From NCBI RefSeq assembly GCF_963678635.1, contig NC_087068.1, positions 51,934,731-51,998,730 of the forward strand: a stretch of 64,000 bases of DNA, read 5' to 3'. Under the pieces are notes generated by a model. It was not told the origin of the DNA. It saw nothing but the letters and a program-made list of their open reading frames with translations, and did no database searches. This DNA is from Symsagittifera roscoffensis (taxonomy: Eukaryota; Xenacoelomorpha; Acoela; Convolutidae). Position 1 is the first letter of the stretch. Every line of letters begins with the position of its first letter. Of this stretch, positions 11,290 to 22,990 are shown piece by piece. A program made the position numbers and the translations under genes.

Positions 11290-11780
11290 GTGTCCCCTAA
11301 AGTACTTTGATTAAGGGATACATTAGTGTGGCACCTCCCCGAGTGATGTAGTCCTCTGCGGTAGGGTTCGCAGTAATCGGATCTACCCCGATGTATCCTG
11401 GAGATTTGGTCTGAGTTTTTGGGCTGTCGGGCAGGTATTTTTACTTCCTATTACCTGCGCGATTTATTGGATCACGAGCTTCCAATATGTCACCGATGGT
11501 TCATCAAACGAGGCCGTTTCTGCAAACGTCTCACGCCGCATTGCCCAGTGCTCAAAGACGTAAGTGCGAACCTTGGGGGCCTTGCTTCGGCAAACGCAAG
11601 CCTTGGGGGTCACTCGACATTTTTGTGTTGCGCATGCGCCGGCTGGATACTGCCTTGAAAGCCACCAGACCAAGTGCCATTAGTAGTCTCGCAGGTCTTC
11701 GGATAGAGACGAATTTTGGTACAATTTTCTGTGTTAGTGGAGACCAGAAACGGGGGACTGTGTTCTACAGAATTCCTTGA
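11290..11780. other. GC-rich module, duplicated at 21015-21500
   Basis: This is an island of higher G+C between two AT-rich element tails. It contains the palindromic TGCGCATGCGCC (11629-11640), an NRF1-type motif. It also has paired CCTTGGGGG words around 11570-11610 and short minus-strand frames (for example GVDPITANPTAEDYITRG). The second copy is about 95% alike by eye. It may be the 3' or C-terminal part of the minus-strand LINE or an unrelated insertion; I cannot tell which. Confidence 0.4.
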
Positions 11781-13212
11781 TGTTGAGAACGCTAGTTGTG
11801 GAAAATGGGCTTTCCCGAAGTTGCCATGAATGGCAACCGCCACAATGCTTTTAGCACTCTTAATCCTATGATGTATCCTTAGGAAGGGTTCATACCCGGT
11901 GATTTTAAAAAGCTCGGATTCGTAAGGTGGGTAGCTAGGCAACTTTTTACCCTCTAAGAATAGTGCATCTTGGTGAAACTAACTCTCAGTGATGGTCATT
12001 TATGACTATGAGAAGACTGAGGACTTTGATAAAATACTGGAAAATTTAACAGATCTCTTAGTTCAGTTTCAAAATTTTCACCGTCAAGGAAAAAAACTGT
12101 GTCATCTGCATATTGAATTTTTTTGTATGAGTTAGTCAGTTGAGTGTTAAGATCCTTGATGTACAGGTTGAAAATGAGATGTTCTAATACAATGCCCTAA
12201 GTGAAAACTTGAGGAACTGTGATCCGGTCCAAATCAGTGTTATTTAGTATTGCTTTCAGAACTCGGTCGCTTTTGAAATAGTTTACTAAGTCTATGGCAG
12301 TTTCAGAAAATTTAGTGGTTTGAGTTTTTGTTTTAAATGGTTATGGTCAATAGATTCATAAGCTTTCGAGAAATCTAATAATGAGCATGCAACCAAATAA
12401 TAGGTATCAATTGGTTTTCTGAATGGTTTCATAAAAATAAAAATAGCATCAAATGTTCGACACGATGTTCTAAAGCCAAACTGAGGGTTGAAAAAAATTT
12501 TCAGATAAAGATATTAATTAAATTGTTTATGTAATAACTTTCAAACAATTTTGATAATACTCCTGCAACTGGGACAGGCATGTAAATTTCAGGAAAGTCA
12601 GGATCATTTCTTTTGTATATTGGAAAGACAGTTGCTTTTTATAGCTTCTTTGGAAAAAGATTACTTCTCAAGTAATCATTAAAAAATGTAGGATATGTTT
12701 AATTTTCATTGCAACCATCTTCGAGAGTGTATGATGAATTGTCAGATGCGCCTTGCCGCTTTCTTGCATTTAAGTTTGAGAAGTTCTCTCATACCCTCCA
12801 CTGTAGTTATGAAAGGGTTTGCTAAGTGATCTTTTTCATAGGAGGTGTATCTAGGATTGATGATTTGTTGGCTTGTTCTTTCACACTAAGACCGATGATC
12901 ATGTAGTCTATTTGTGATTTTGAGTTAGCAGGAAATGATTTATGGGTGACATGGAGACTTTATGGTGTCAGAAGTGTATCAAGTGAATCTTTATCATCGA
13001 TGTTGATAAAATTTAGGTTATAATTGCCGAAAAGTTTTGTTTTAATGCCTAAAAAGTTTGTGTGTAAGTCAATCGACTGAGCAAGTTCTTCAATGATTTC
13101 AGTTTTGTTTACTTTTCTTGGATTGTCAGGTAGAATTAAAAGGGTGGTTCTTTTCTTTTTTTTTTGGATGTAGTTATAAGCTCAATCCATAAAAAGTCCC
13201 ATTTTTGTGCAG
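11780..13212 (-). pseudogene. Decayed APE-type LINE (endonuclease/RT), truncated by a deletion
   Basis: Read on the minus strand. Near 13130-12990 there are endonuclease-like fragments (ILPDNPRK, LFGNYNLNFINIDDKDS, then QIDYMII near 12910). RT fragments follow: KATVFPIYKRNDPDFPE (about 12640-12590), SLLDFSKAYESIDH (about 12395-12350), FNLYIKDLN and YADDT (12112-12098). The polypeptide is broken by many stops and frame changes, so it is an old non-LTR element of the Jockey/CR1-like kind. The upstream part is missing because of the deletion at 13209. The duplicate at 21500-22990 extends slightly further. Confidence 0.75.
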
Positions 13213-13406
13213 ACAATTGAGAAATAATTTATTTGTGCAGTAGAGTTTAATACTATCATATTAGCTGCATCTAATTGTGCCGTAAATTTATATTTACAAA
13301 GTCTTATAAAGCTTAAAAAATTACTAACGATTTCACGGTAAAGTAACTACCAAGTAGACGTCAACTAAGCTTCAACTACGTCAGAACTTTGAATCTGCTT
13401 TGATTT
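13213..13406. other. AT-rich spacer before the 1371-bp array
   Basis: Begins with acaattgagaaataattta and matches 23885-24080 closely. No frame. It is the left edge of the block that carries the long tandem array. Confidence 0.5.
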
Positions 13407-14146
13407 TCGCAAAAGATAAGTTTAATTTCGTTGAAGTTTTGCATAACAAACAGAAAACAAAGAACCAAATTAGTTTAATTTTTGGTTATCATGGAATATT
13501 AGCGTTCATTGGAGTGTCCCTTTTCGTCCTCTGACTCTTTTATCTAAAGCATTCAACGAAAAGTGTTCAGGTAGATAAAGTTTCTTTTTTTCTTTGAAAT
13601 TTAGTACTTTAGAAACCAACTTAAACTAATTTACTAGATCATCAAGGTTTTTTTGAAATTCATTTAACTTACAAGGTCATGAAGTGTTTTCTTTGGATTT
13701 TTAACTTCAAAGACCTCATATGCATTTAATTTACAAGATCATCATTTTCAAGACATTTTCAAGACATTTTCTGAGTATTTGGTCTTGAAAACTTTATTCA
13801 CATCCTTCTAAGATCAATAGCAACAAGACATTTCTCAGATCTATTAGATTTGAAACCCTCAAATTCAATCCATCTTTCTAGTTAAGGTGTCGATTAGTTT
13901 TCCAACCTTTCCAAACTAACCACGACTAACTGATAATTACGATCCGAGGACTTAAGATAACAGCCACAAAAAAATAAAGACAAACTGGATAGGAAATTTG
14001 AACAATTAACATCTAGATGTTGCACCAACTTTTCATCTGATGATTTATGTCAAAATCAAACATAGGGAAAAAACGAAAAAAAAAATTATTGAAGATTGTC
14101 TTATTTAAAACTCACGATACAATTTCGTAATAAGACCATATCAACA

Positions 14147-14413
14147 ATGAGCAGGTTTAATCAAGCCAAAAAAAACACTCGCAAAAAACAAAATTTAAAT
14201 TTCTTTTACAAACAAAAACAAACTCTAAAAATTAGTTTTTCGATAAAACGCAACGCAATTTTGAAACGCAATGTCGCAAGTTTAATGTCGCAAGATAAGT
14301 TTAATTTCGTTGAAGTTTTGCATAACAAACAGAAACCAAAGAACCAAATTAGTTTAATTTTTGGTTATCATGGAATAATAGCGTTCATTGGTGTGTCCCT
14401 TTTCGTCCTCTGA
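14147..14413 (+). CDS. 88-aa ORF in tandem unit 1, basic with hydrophobic C-terminus
   Basis: The ATG at 14147 opens a frame of 88 codons: MSRFNQAKKNTRKKQNLN at the start (about one third Lys/Arg), then a C-terminus ending IIAFIGVSLFVL, hydrophobic enough for a tail anchor. The frame is open about 50 nt upstream without an ATG. It is unrecognised. The ORF bridges the linker and the second 490-bp segment, so it exists only where these are joined. Coding status is uncertain, and recent duplication makes conservation uninformative. Confidence 0.3.
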   Translation: MSRFNQAKKNTRKKQNLNFFYKQKQTLKISFSIKRNAILKRNVASLMSQDKFNFVEVLHNKQKPKNQISLIFGYHGIIAFIGVSLFVL

Positions 14414-15517
14414 CTCTTTTATCTAAAGCATTCAACGAAAAGTGTTCAGGTAGATAAAGTTTCTTTTTTTCTTTGAAATTTAGTACTTTAGAAACCAACT
14501 TAAACTAATTTACTAGATCATCAAGGTTTTTTTGAAATTCATTTAACTTACAAGGTCATGAAGGCTTTTCTTTGGATTTTTATTTCAAAGACCTCATAGG
14601 CATTTAATTTACAAGATCATCTTTTTCAAGACATTTTCAAGACATTTTCTGGATATTTGGTCTTAAAAACTTTAAACACATCCTTCTAAGATCAAAATCA
14701 ACAAGACATTTCTTAGATCTATTAGATTTAAAACCCTCAAATTCAATCCATCCTTCTAGTTAAGGTGTCGATTAGTTTTCCAACCCTTCCAAACTAACCA
14801 CGACTAACTGATAATTAGGTGTCGAAAACAAAGAACCAAATTAGTTTAATTTTTGGTTATCATGGAATATTAGCGTTCATTGGAGTGTCCCTTTTCGTCC
14901 TCTGACTCTTTTATCTAAAGCATTCAACGAAAAGTGTTCAGGTAGATAAAGTTTCTTTTTTTCTTTGAAATTTAGTACTTTAGAAACCAACTTAAACTAA
15001 TTTACTAGATCATCAAGGTTTTTTTGAAATTCATTTAACTTACAAGGTCATGAAGTGTTTTCTTTGGATTTTTAACTTCAAAGACCTCATATGCATTTAA
15101 TTTACAAGATCATCATTTTCAAGACATTTTCAAGACATTTTCTGAGTATTTGGTCTTGAAAACTTTATTCACATCCTTCTAAGATCAATAGCAACAAGAC
15201 ATTTCTCAGATCTATTAGATTTGAAACCCTCAAATTCAATCCATCTTTCTAGTTAAGGTGTCGATTAGTTTTCCAACCTTTCCAAACTAACCACGACTAA
15301 CTGATAATTACGATCCGAGGACTTAAGATAACAGCCACAAAAAAATAAAGACAAACTGGTTAGGAAATTTGAACAATTAACATCTAGATGTTGCACCAAC
15401 TTTTCATCTGATGATTTATGTCAAAATCAAACATAGGGAATAAACGAAAAAAAAAATTATTGAAAATTGTCTCATTTAAAACTCACGATACAATTTCGTA
15501 ATAAGACCATATCAACA

Positions 15518-15784
15518 ATGAGCAGGTTTAATCAAGCCAAAAAAAACACTCGCAAAAAACAAAATTTAAATTTCTTTTACAAACAAAAACAAACTCTAAA
15601 AATTAGTTTTTCGATAAAACGCAACGCAATTTTGAAACGCAATGTCGCAAGTTTAATGTCGCAAGATAAGTTTAATTTCGTTGAAGTTTTGCATAACAAA
15701 CAGAAACCAAAGAACCAAATTAGTTTAATTTTTGGTTATCATGGAATATTAGCGTTCATTGGTGTGTCCCTTTTCGTCCTCTGA
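15518..15784 (+). CDS. 88-aa ORF in tandem unit 2, near-identical copy
   Basis: This is the second copy of the 14147 ORF, 1371 bp downstream, differing only near the C-terminus (GILAF for GIIAF). It has the same basic N-terminal half and hydrophobic last 20 residues. Both copies remain open, which suits either a real small protein or simply a recent duplication. Confidence 0.3.
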   Translation: MSRFNQAKKNTRKKQNLNFFYKQKQTLKISFSIKRNAILKRNVASLMSQDKFNFVEVLHNKQKPKNQISLIFGYHGILAFIGVSLFVL

Positions 15785-16668
15785 CTCTTTTATCTAAAGC
15801 ATTCAACGAAAAGTGTTCAGGTAGATAAAGTTTCTTTTTTTCTTTGAAATTTAGTACTTTAGAAACCAACTTAAACTAATTTACTAGATCATCAAGGTTT
15901 TTTTGAAATTCATTTAACTTACAAGGTCATGAAAGCTTTTCTTTGGATTTTTATTTCAAAGACCTCATAGGCATTTAATTTACAAGATCATCTTTTTCAA
16001 GACATTTTCGAGACATTTTCTGGATATTTGGTCTTAAAAACTTTAAACACATCCTTCTAAGATCAAAATCAACAAGACATTTCTTAGATCTATTAGATTT
16101 AAAACCCTCAAATTCAATCCATCCTTCTAGTTAAGGTGTCGATTAGTTTTCCAACCCTTCCAAACTAACCACGACTAACTGATAATTAGGTGTCGAAAAC
16201 AAAGAACCAAATTAGTTTAATTTTTGGTTATCATGGAATATTAGCGTTCATTGGAGTGTCCCTTTTCGTCCTCTGACTCTTTTATCTAAAGCATTCAACG
16301 AAAAGTGTTCAGGTAGATGAAGTTTCTTTTTTTCTTTGAAATTTAGTACTTTAGAAACCAACTTAAACTAATTTACTAGATCATCAAGGTTTTTTTGAAA
16401 TTCATTTAACTTACAAGGTCATGAAGGCTTTTCTTTGGATTTTTATTTCAAAGACCTCATAGGCATTTAATTTACAAGATCATCATTTTCAAGACATTTT
16501 CAAGACGTTTTCTGGATATTTGGTCTTAAAAACTTTATTCACATCCTTCTAAGATCAAAATCAACAAGAAATTTCTTAGATCTATTAGATTTAAAACCCT
16601 CAAATTCAATCCATCCTTCTAGTTAAGGTGTCGATTAGTTTTCCAACCCTTCCAAACTACCCACGACT

Positions 16669-16980
16669 TTATAATTTTTTACCTAATAAAACTCATCATT
16701 CAACTTCAGCTGACCATTTCGTTCCTACTTTTTGTTTGAACCAGGCTTAAAACAATTCTGGGAAATGGTAAGCTCTAAAAAATGTGTTCTAAATGTATGT
16801 GAACTGTGTGGACTGATTTACTTTTCTCCAACCCTCAACCTTTTAACTAAGAATAGGAGTACTGAAATGCAGAGAACGCAACTTGTTTTTGAGTTTGTGA
16901 GCAGAAGACATCATTCAATTGAATTGATCTACTCTCTTCCCAACCCGTCTATACACAACAAACAAACGATCCGAGGACTT
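16669..16980 (+). pseudogene. Cys-containing ORF fragment (segment D)
   Basis: A frame open from about 16732 to 17004 reads FEPGLKQFWEMVSSKK, then a CELCGLIYFSPTLNLLTKN stretch, then HHSIELIYSLPNP. The duplicate at 24650-24975 carries an extra segment giving a CSKC motif ahead of CELCG, and is frameshifted. Together they suggest a zinc-binding motif in a decayed protein. It sits between the array and the third copy of the linker. I do not recognise the family. Confidence 0.35.
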
Positions 16981-17174
16981 AAGATAACAGCCACAAAAAA
17001 ATAAAGACAAACTGGTTAGGAAATTTGAACAATTAACATCTAGATGTTGCACCAGTTTTTCATCTGATGATTTATGTCAAAATCAAACATAGGGAATAAA
17101 CGAAAAAAAAAAATTATTGAAGGTTGTCTCATTTAAAACTCACGATACAATTTCGTAATAAGACCATATCAACA

Positions 17175-17315
17175 ATGAGCAGGTTTAATCAAGCCAAAAA
17201 AAACACTCGCAAAAAACAAAATTTAAATTTCTTTTACAAACAAAAACAAACTCTAAAAATTAGTTTTTCGATAAAACGCAACGCAATTTTGAAACGCAAT
17301 GTCGCAAGCTCATAA
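17175..17315 (+). CDS. Truncated copy of the 88-aa ORF (46 aa)
   Basis: It has the same start (MSRFNQAKKN) as the ORFs at 14147 and 15518. It ends after NVASS because the sequence switches to the A-rich block here instead of the second 490-bp segment. The related start in the duplicated block (about 25176) has a small deletion in the A-run and is frameshifted. This is probably the ancestral arrangement, implying the longer ORF arose by duplication. Confidence 0.25.
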   Translation: MSRFNQAKKNTRKKQNLNFFYKQKQTLKISFSIKRNAILKRNVASS

Positions 17316-19502
17316 ACAACTTATTTTCGAAAGCCATAGTCTATGCAAAGATGAAGTTCCAGAGGCAAAGGACTAAAAAAGATAGTTGACAAATACTTAC
17401 CAAATCTGTGCACCGATTGAAATCCTACTACTAGAACGAAACATCCGTACTCCGTCAAATAAAAGAAAACAGATGAGATTTTTCAAAAAATTTCAAAAAA
17501 AACTTTAAAAATTAACAACATCAAGAAACACAACCAGCAAATTAAATTTTTTACAAATAATGCTTGCCAACTATTTATGGTTACCTTTCTATCCTAGAAT
17601 CAAAAGAATCATTTTTTATATCACCATCACCAACAAGACGACCTGAAATTGTAAGATAGAAGGATGTCTTTTTCACAAACTTTAGATACAATCCGAGAAT
17701 TCCCTCAATGACACTGACATACAAGCTATATTAAGAGACGATCTTCAAAGTCTTTCTTTTAGCATGGTTTATAATTGACAACTTCAAACAAAACAGATCT
17801 CATAGAGCTTTCTAAGAAACAACTTTGCAAAAATTGTGATGATAATACAATGCTAGCAGATCAATCAGATCAATCGAAATCCGCTGATTATTCAACAAAA
17901 CAATGAAAAAACTAGCTGTAAGAAAAGAAACTTTGGTAAGAAAAGATTACTTTTTCAATGCGCATAACTAAAACAAAAAAAAAACAAAAAAATGAAACTT
18001 TATTGATGACTTTAACACCGCAATTACAGAAGTTAGCAATGAAGAAAAAAGCATCACATCTTTCATCAGTTTGCAAACCAGAAATTGATCTTGGAAAAAA
18101 TTAGACAAAATATAGCCAGCAGAATCTAAAACGAAACCACAAGAAACAGAAACCTTGAAATAACATTATGTCTCAAACATTCAAACAACTTCAACACATA
18201 TAAATCATTTAAAAGACTCTGAAAAAGAACTAGTAGAACGATTACAAAAGTAACCAATATATACGAGAAAACCCCAAATTCTAAAGAAAAAGCCTTCATT
18301 CAAGAATTGGTTTACTTATTAAAGACGATTAGGACCCAGTGTAACCGATGTTAGTAAAAACAACAGAGTCAATCAAATCGCCAACACAATAAAAAAACTC
18401 GAATAAAATTTTTTACCAAAACATTTTAAAAAATCAAAACTTACCTAACCGAATCATTTAAAGTAATAATAGCCAGAAAAACCACTATTATCAAACTATA
18501 ACAACTAAAGACCCCAATCGCCCTGCAATGATATATCTCGACAAAATCCTGAAACAGAAAAAAACTCAAAATCCAAAATAAAAAATAAAGTAGCCATTCC
18601 AATAGCCGCAATTCAAAATACAAACCAAGTTTCAAGATCAATTTCAAACAGAATTACTTATTCCAAAAACAGTAGAAATCAATCATACTCAAATAATCTG
18701 AATAGAAACTAGTAAAATTTTTGCAAAAGACCTTATTGAAGCAATCGTTATAGAAAAAACTCAAGTAATAGCTATCACAACCTGAAAAAAAATTTTATAG
18801 ACCACGAGACATTTCTAGTAAACCTAGAAAAAGAAAAACTAGTTATATTATTAGAAAACCTCAAAATTTTGCAAAATAACTATATCAAAATAACAATTAA
18901 TTGAATTTTTATCGATCTTACAAAAACCACAAAAGTAACCCCCCAAAACATCAACGATAACTTCACCAAAAACAAAACTCTGTAACGACCACTGATCCCT
19001 CAGAGATTAAAACAAAAGAAACGCAAAGCTGACAATTAATTCTCATTTTAAGTTATAGCTCGGATGACGACAACGATGCCGCAAAGATACTAATGATTAA
19101 ACTGTTAAATCTCAAAAATGAATACTAAATCACTATTCAATCTGATGATTATCGAACTGGTCAACCAGATACAAACGCCAATAGAATCAAAAAGTCAAAA
19201 AGCTCATAAAACATGTATTCCACACCAGATAAGTCTCACAAAAACCCAAATAAATTATATAAAAACGTGTACAAAAAACAAAATCAACAAAAGAAAAAAA
19301 ATTGCATGAACGTAACAAAATAATTGTACTCTCTCATTTTTTCTAAAACACCAAAAAAATTAAAATAATACTCAACCCTTCGATCTACACTTTTTAATTG
19401 TCTCGGTTGCAGATTCAAGCATCGTAAACATAAATACTTGAATGGAACTTCTACTCTTAACTCCATTCGTGAAGCTGCAAGGTATGAAGAAATTAAGCAA
19501 AG
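17316..19502 (+). pseudogene. A-rich decayed coding block, retroelement-like
   Basis: The plus strand is strikingly A-rich over T. Broken frames contain Asn/Ser/Arg/Gln-rich stretches, such as NTNQVSRSISNRITYSKNS near 18620, then acidic SSDDDNDAAK near 19060 and CLGCRFKHRKHKYLNG near 19400. Low-complexity basic segments followed by an acidic run and a Cys motif would fit the gag part of a retroelement, but no RT, protease or LTR is visible, so this is inference. The block is repeated at 25310-27430 at about 95% identity by eye. It stops at 19502, where the LINE tail of the duplicated block begins. Confidence 0.45.
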
Positions 19503-19975
19503 GCAGAGTTTATCTTCTACTCACATTCCGTCTGTTTAGAACCACGACATATCTACAGGACCGATCAGAAGAGACCAGACGGTTTGACGCTCGTTCCTTG
19601 GGCTGTTGGTAATCAGCTCTTGTGGTAATTAACGGTAGTAGACTCCTTAGCTCCTTGTAGGATTAATAGCGAGTCTGTTCGAAACCCTGGTACGGCTGCC
19701 GCGGAAGAGCGAAAAATTAACAAGTATAAAGATTTTGTAGATGATGGATGTCTTTTTCAACCGCTAGCTTTTGAGATTCAGGGCCTGACCGGCCCCAGCA
19801 CAGAAATTTTTTCGATCAAGTTTTGTGAGAACCTAAGCATATGCACTGAGGAACCCAGAGCAGGCAGCTTTTTAAAACAGAGAATCTCCCTTGCAATGCA
19901 GATTGCGAACGCCGCTTGCATACTCAAAAAAATAAATGACAAAAGAACTCTCGACGAACTTTTTTATTTGTAGCT
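19503..19975 (+). pseudogene. Second copy of the non-LTR C-terminal tail (5' truncated)
   Basis: It begins at GCAGAGTTTATCTTC and matches 9796-10287. It retains RPDG, FVDDGCLFQPLAFEIQGL and LKQRISL, but carries extra frameshifts and stops: TGGGATGTAACG has become a TGGTAATTAACG, and several codons are lost near 19700. It is the left edge of the tandemly duplicated block, fused directly to the A-rich block. Confidence 0.75.
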
Positions 19976-21014
19976 CTTGTATATTATAATTTCTCGTGTC
20001 GAGTTGCGTGTTCTTATTGAAGAAACGTAATCTGTATCGATTTTAATTGAAAAAGAATTCATCACTTGTCATCTTCTTTTATCATTATCACTTCCATATC
20101 TAGAAAATTCCAAGGATTTTAACTGGAATACGTGATGAAGGGACTCCTGAGTGTAACCTCGGTTACTATGATACTTTTGAAAAATAGATTAGTATCACAA
20201 ACTAAAAAAAACATCACGAAAGAAATTTGAAATCATTCGATCAAGTTTTTCTATTGAATGGCTGCCACTGTTGGTTCTCCTTAAAATAAACGTAGGTTTT
20301 AAATCTTATAAACTGCTTCTCTTTTTCTGTTAGCAAGGATATTCTTTAAATTGATTATGTCATCTTGTAACTTGATCCTAATTGTTACTCTTTTTTTCTT
20401 AAAAAAAAGAGCTTTCAAAATATGGTCCATTAAAACTTTCGACAAATTACAATTGTTTTTCTTGTGTTCACAATTATTTGATTGTTTTCATTTTGAGAAT
20501 TTACGATCGGTGGTATTCAGAAGTTTTTTAATCTCCGGAAATGGCAAATTTTTTTCCAGTCGAGAAACAATGGTACTGGTAATACATTGCGTTTTAAATT
20601 AACATCGGAAAATGAATCGAGTTTTGAACAAAATCAGCAAATTTGAAATGCACAGTTTAATTGTTTTTCTACTGCATTTGACAAATTTGCTAAAATTTTA
20701 TTTATGAGGAGGGTAGGGTAGTGTAGGTGATTGACAATGAATGATCTCAAGAGTAGTAGTTTTGTTTTAAAAGGAAGCGTTTTTTTAATCAATTTTTGTA
20801 GCCATTTTTTTGAAGATCAGGCCATTTTTTTGAAGATCATTTTCAATTTGTCTTGAAAACTCAAAAATTGGTTCAAAATTGATCCGAGACCTTTCACGCT
20901 TACTTTTTCTTTCACAATGTTTTTGTCCAGGGCAATTGTGTATTGTTTTCATCTTTTTTAACATGTTTTCATTTGAAGACGATAATTTCCGTTTTTTTTT
21001 CTGGTATTACCTTG
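19976..21014 (+). other. Second copy of the non-LTR 3' tail
   Basis: Matches 10288-11280 with scattered substitutions and short indels, including a small local duplication of ccatttttttgaagatca near 20805-20840 that is absent from copy 1. No coding sequence. Confidence 0.6.
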
Positions 21015-21500
21015 GAGTAAGTGTCCCCGAAAGTACTTTGATAAAGGGATACATTAGTGTGGCACCTCCCCGAGTGATGTAGTCCTCAGCGGTGGGGTTC
21101 GCAGTAATCGGATCTACCACGATGTATCTTGGGGATTTGGTCTGAGTTTTTGGGCTGTCGGGCAGGTATTTTTGCTTCCTTTTACCTGCGCGATTTATTG
21201 GATCACGAGCTTCCATTATGTCACCGATGGTTCATTAAACGAGGCCGTTTCTGCAAACGTCACACGCCGCATTGCCCAGTGCTCAAAGACGTAAGTGCGA
21301 ACCTTTTGGGCCTTGCTTCGGCAAACGCAAGCCTTGGGGGTCACTCGACATTTTTGTGTTGCGCATGCGCCGGCTGGATACTGCCTTGAAAGCCACCAGA
21401 CCAAGTGACATTAGTAGTCTCGAAGGTCTTCGGATAGAGACGACTTTTGGTACAAGTTTCTGTGTTAGTTGAGACCAGAAACGGGGGACTGTGTTCTACA
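21015..21500. other. Second copy of the GC-rich module
   Basis: Same content as 11290-11780, including TGCGCATGCGCC (21358-21369) and the CCTTGGGGG word near 21330. A minus-strand frame stays open across 21216-21007 here (69 codons) whereas copy 1 has a stop. The difference is single-base and does not argue for function. Confidence 0.45.
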
Positions 21501-22990
21501 GAATCCCCTGATGTTGAGAACTAATGTTGTGGAAAATGGGCTTTCAAGAAGTTGCCATGAATGGCAACCGCCACAATGCTTTTAGCACTGTGAATCCTAT
21601 GATGTAACCTTAGGAAGGGTTCATACCCGGTGATTTTAAAAAGCTCGGATTCGTAAGGTGGGTAGCTAGGCAACTTTTTACCCTCTAAGAATAGTGCATC
21701 TTGGTGAAACTAACTCTCAGTGATGGTCATTTTATGACTATGAGAATACTGAGGACTTTGATAAAATACTTCAAAATTTAACAAGATCTCTTATGTCAGT
21801 TTCAAAATTTTCACCGTCAAGGAAATGAACTGTGTCATCTGCATATTGAACTTTTTTGTACGAGTTAGTCAGTTGCTTGTTAAGATTCCTTGATGTACAG
21901 GTTGAAAATGAGATGTCCTAATACAATGCCCTAAGTGAAAACTTGAGGAACTAAGATCTGGTCCAAATCAGTGTTATTTAGTATTGCTTTCAGAACTCGG
22001 TCGCTTTTGAAATAGTTTACTAAGTCTAGAGCAGTTTCAGAAAATTTAGTGGTTTGAGTTTTTGTTTTAAATGGTAATGGTCAACAGATTCATAAGCTTT
22101 CGAGAAATCTAATAATGAGCATGCAACCAAATAATAGGTATCAATTGGTTTTCTGAATGATTTCATAAAAATAAAAATAGCATCAAATGTTCAACACGAT
22201 GTTCTAAAGCCAAACTGAGGGTTGAATAAAGTTTTCAGATAAAGATATTAATTAAATTGTTTATAAAAAAACTTTCAAACAATTTTGATAATACTCCTGC
22301 AACTGAGACAGGCTTGTAAATTTCAGGAAATTCAGGATCATCTCTTTTGTATATTGGAAAAACAGTTGCTTTTTATAGTTTCTTTGGAAAAAGATTACTT
22401 CTCAAGTAATCATTAAAAAATGTAAGATATGTTTAACTTTCATTGCAACCATCTTCGAGAGTGTATGATGAAATGTCAGATGCGCCTTGCCGTTTTTTTT
22501 CCATTTAAGTTTGAGAAGTTCTCTCATACCCTCTACTGTAGTTATGAAAGGGTTTGCTAAGTAATCTTTTTCATAGGATGTGTATCTAGGATTGATGATT
22601 TGTTGGCTTGTTCTTTCACACTAAGACCGATGATCATGTAGTCTATTTGTGATTTTGAGTTAGCAGGAAATGATTTATGGGTGACATGGAGACTTTATGG
22701 TGTCAGAAGTGTATCAAGTGAATCTTTATCATCGATGTTGATAAAATTTAGGTTATAAATGCCGAAAAGTTTTGTTTTATTGCCTAATGATTTTGTGTGT
22801 AAGTCAATCGACTGAGCAAATTCTTCAATGATTTCAGTTTTGTTTACTTTTCTTGGATTGTCAGGTAGAATTAAAAGGATGGTTCTTTTCTTTTTTATTG
22901 GATGTAGTTATAAGCTCAATCCATAAAAAGTCCCATTTTTGTGCAGAAAAGTAAATCCTGGTTTAGTTTTGGGTTAAACTCTATTGGGTA
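21500..22990 (-). pseudogene. Second copy of the APE-type LINE, extends past the copy 1 breakpoint
   Basis: Minus-strand relics as in 11780-13212, with YADDT at 21845-21831 and the same endonuclease-like words near 22750-22880. Unlike copy 1, the matching frame continues at least 40-60 bp beyond 22946. So copy 2 keeps the older arrangement and copy 1 has lost sequence. Confidence 0.7.

Larger units (their letters stand above)
13454..16668 (+). repeat. Tandem array with 1371-bp higher-order unit
   Basis: The word AAAACAAAGAACC recurs at 13454, 14825 and 16196, exactly 1371 bp apart. Each unit contains a roughly 490-bp segment (ending ..CTGATAATTA), a roughly 390-bp linker that starts CGATCCGAGGACTTAAG, and a second diverged copy of the 490-bp segment. 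The array is therefore a nested duplication: segment, linker, segment, repeated. The third unit is partial. The same 490-bp segment occurs only once at 24128-24610 in the duplicated block. Copies differ at few positions, so expansion is recent. Confidence 0.9.

Noticed and set aside
13454-16668. CRISPR-like array
   Set aside because: Units are 1371 bp with nested duplications, not short repeats with unique spacers, and the genome is eukaryotic.
19284-19466. 60-codon minus-strand frame and its relative at 27096-27452
   Set aside because: Antisense to the A-rich decayed coding block; no ATG-conserved start or domain.
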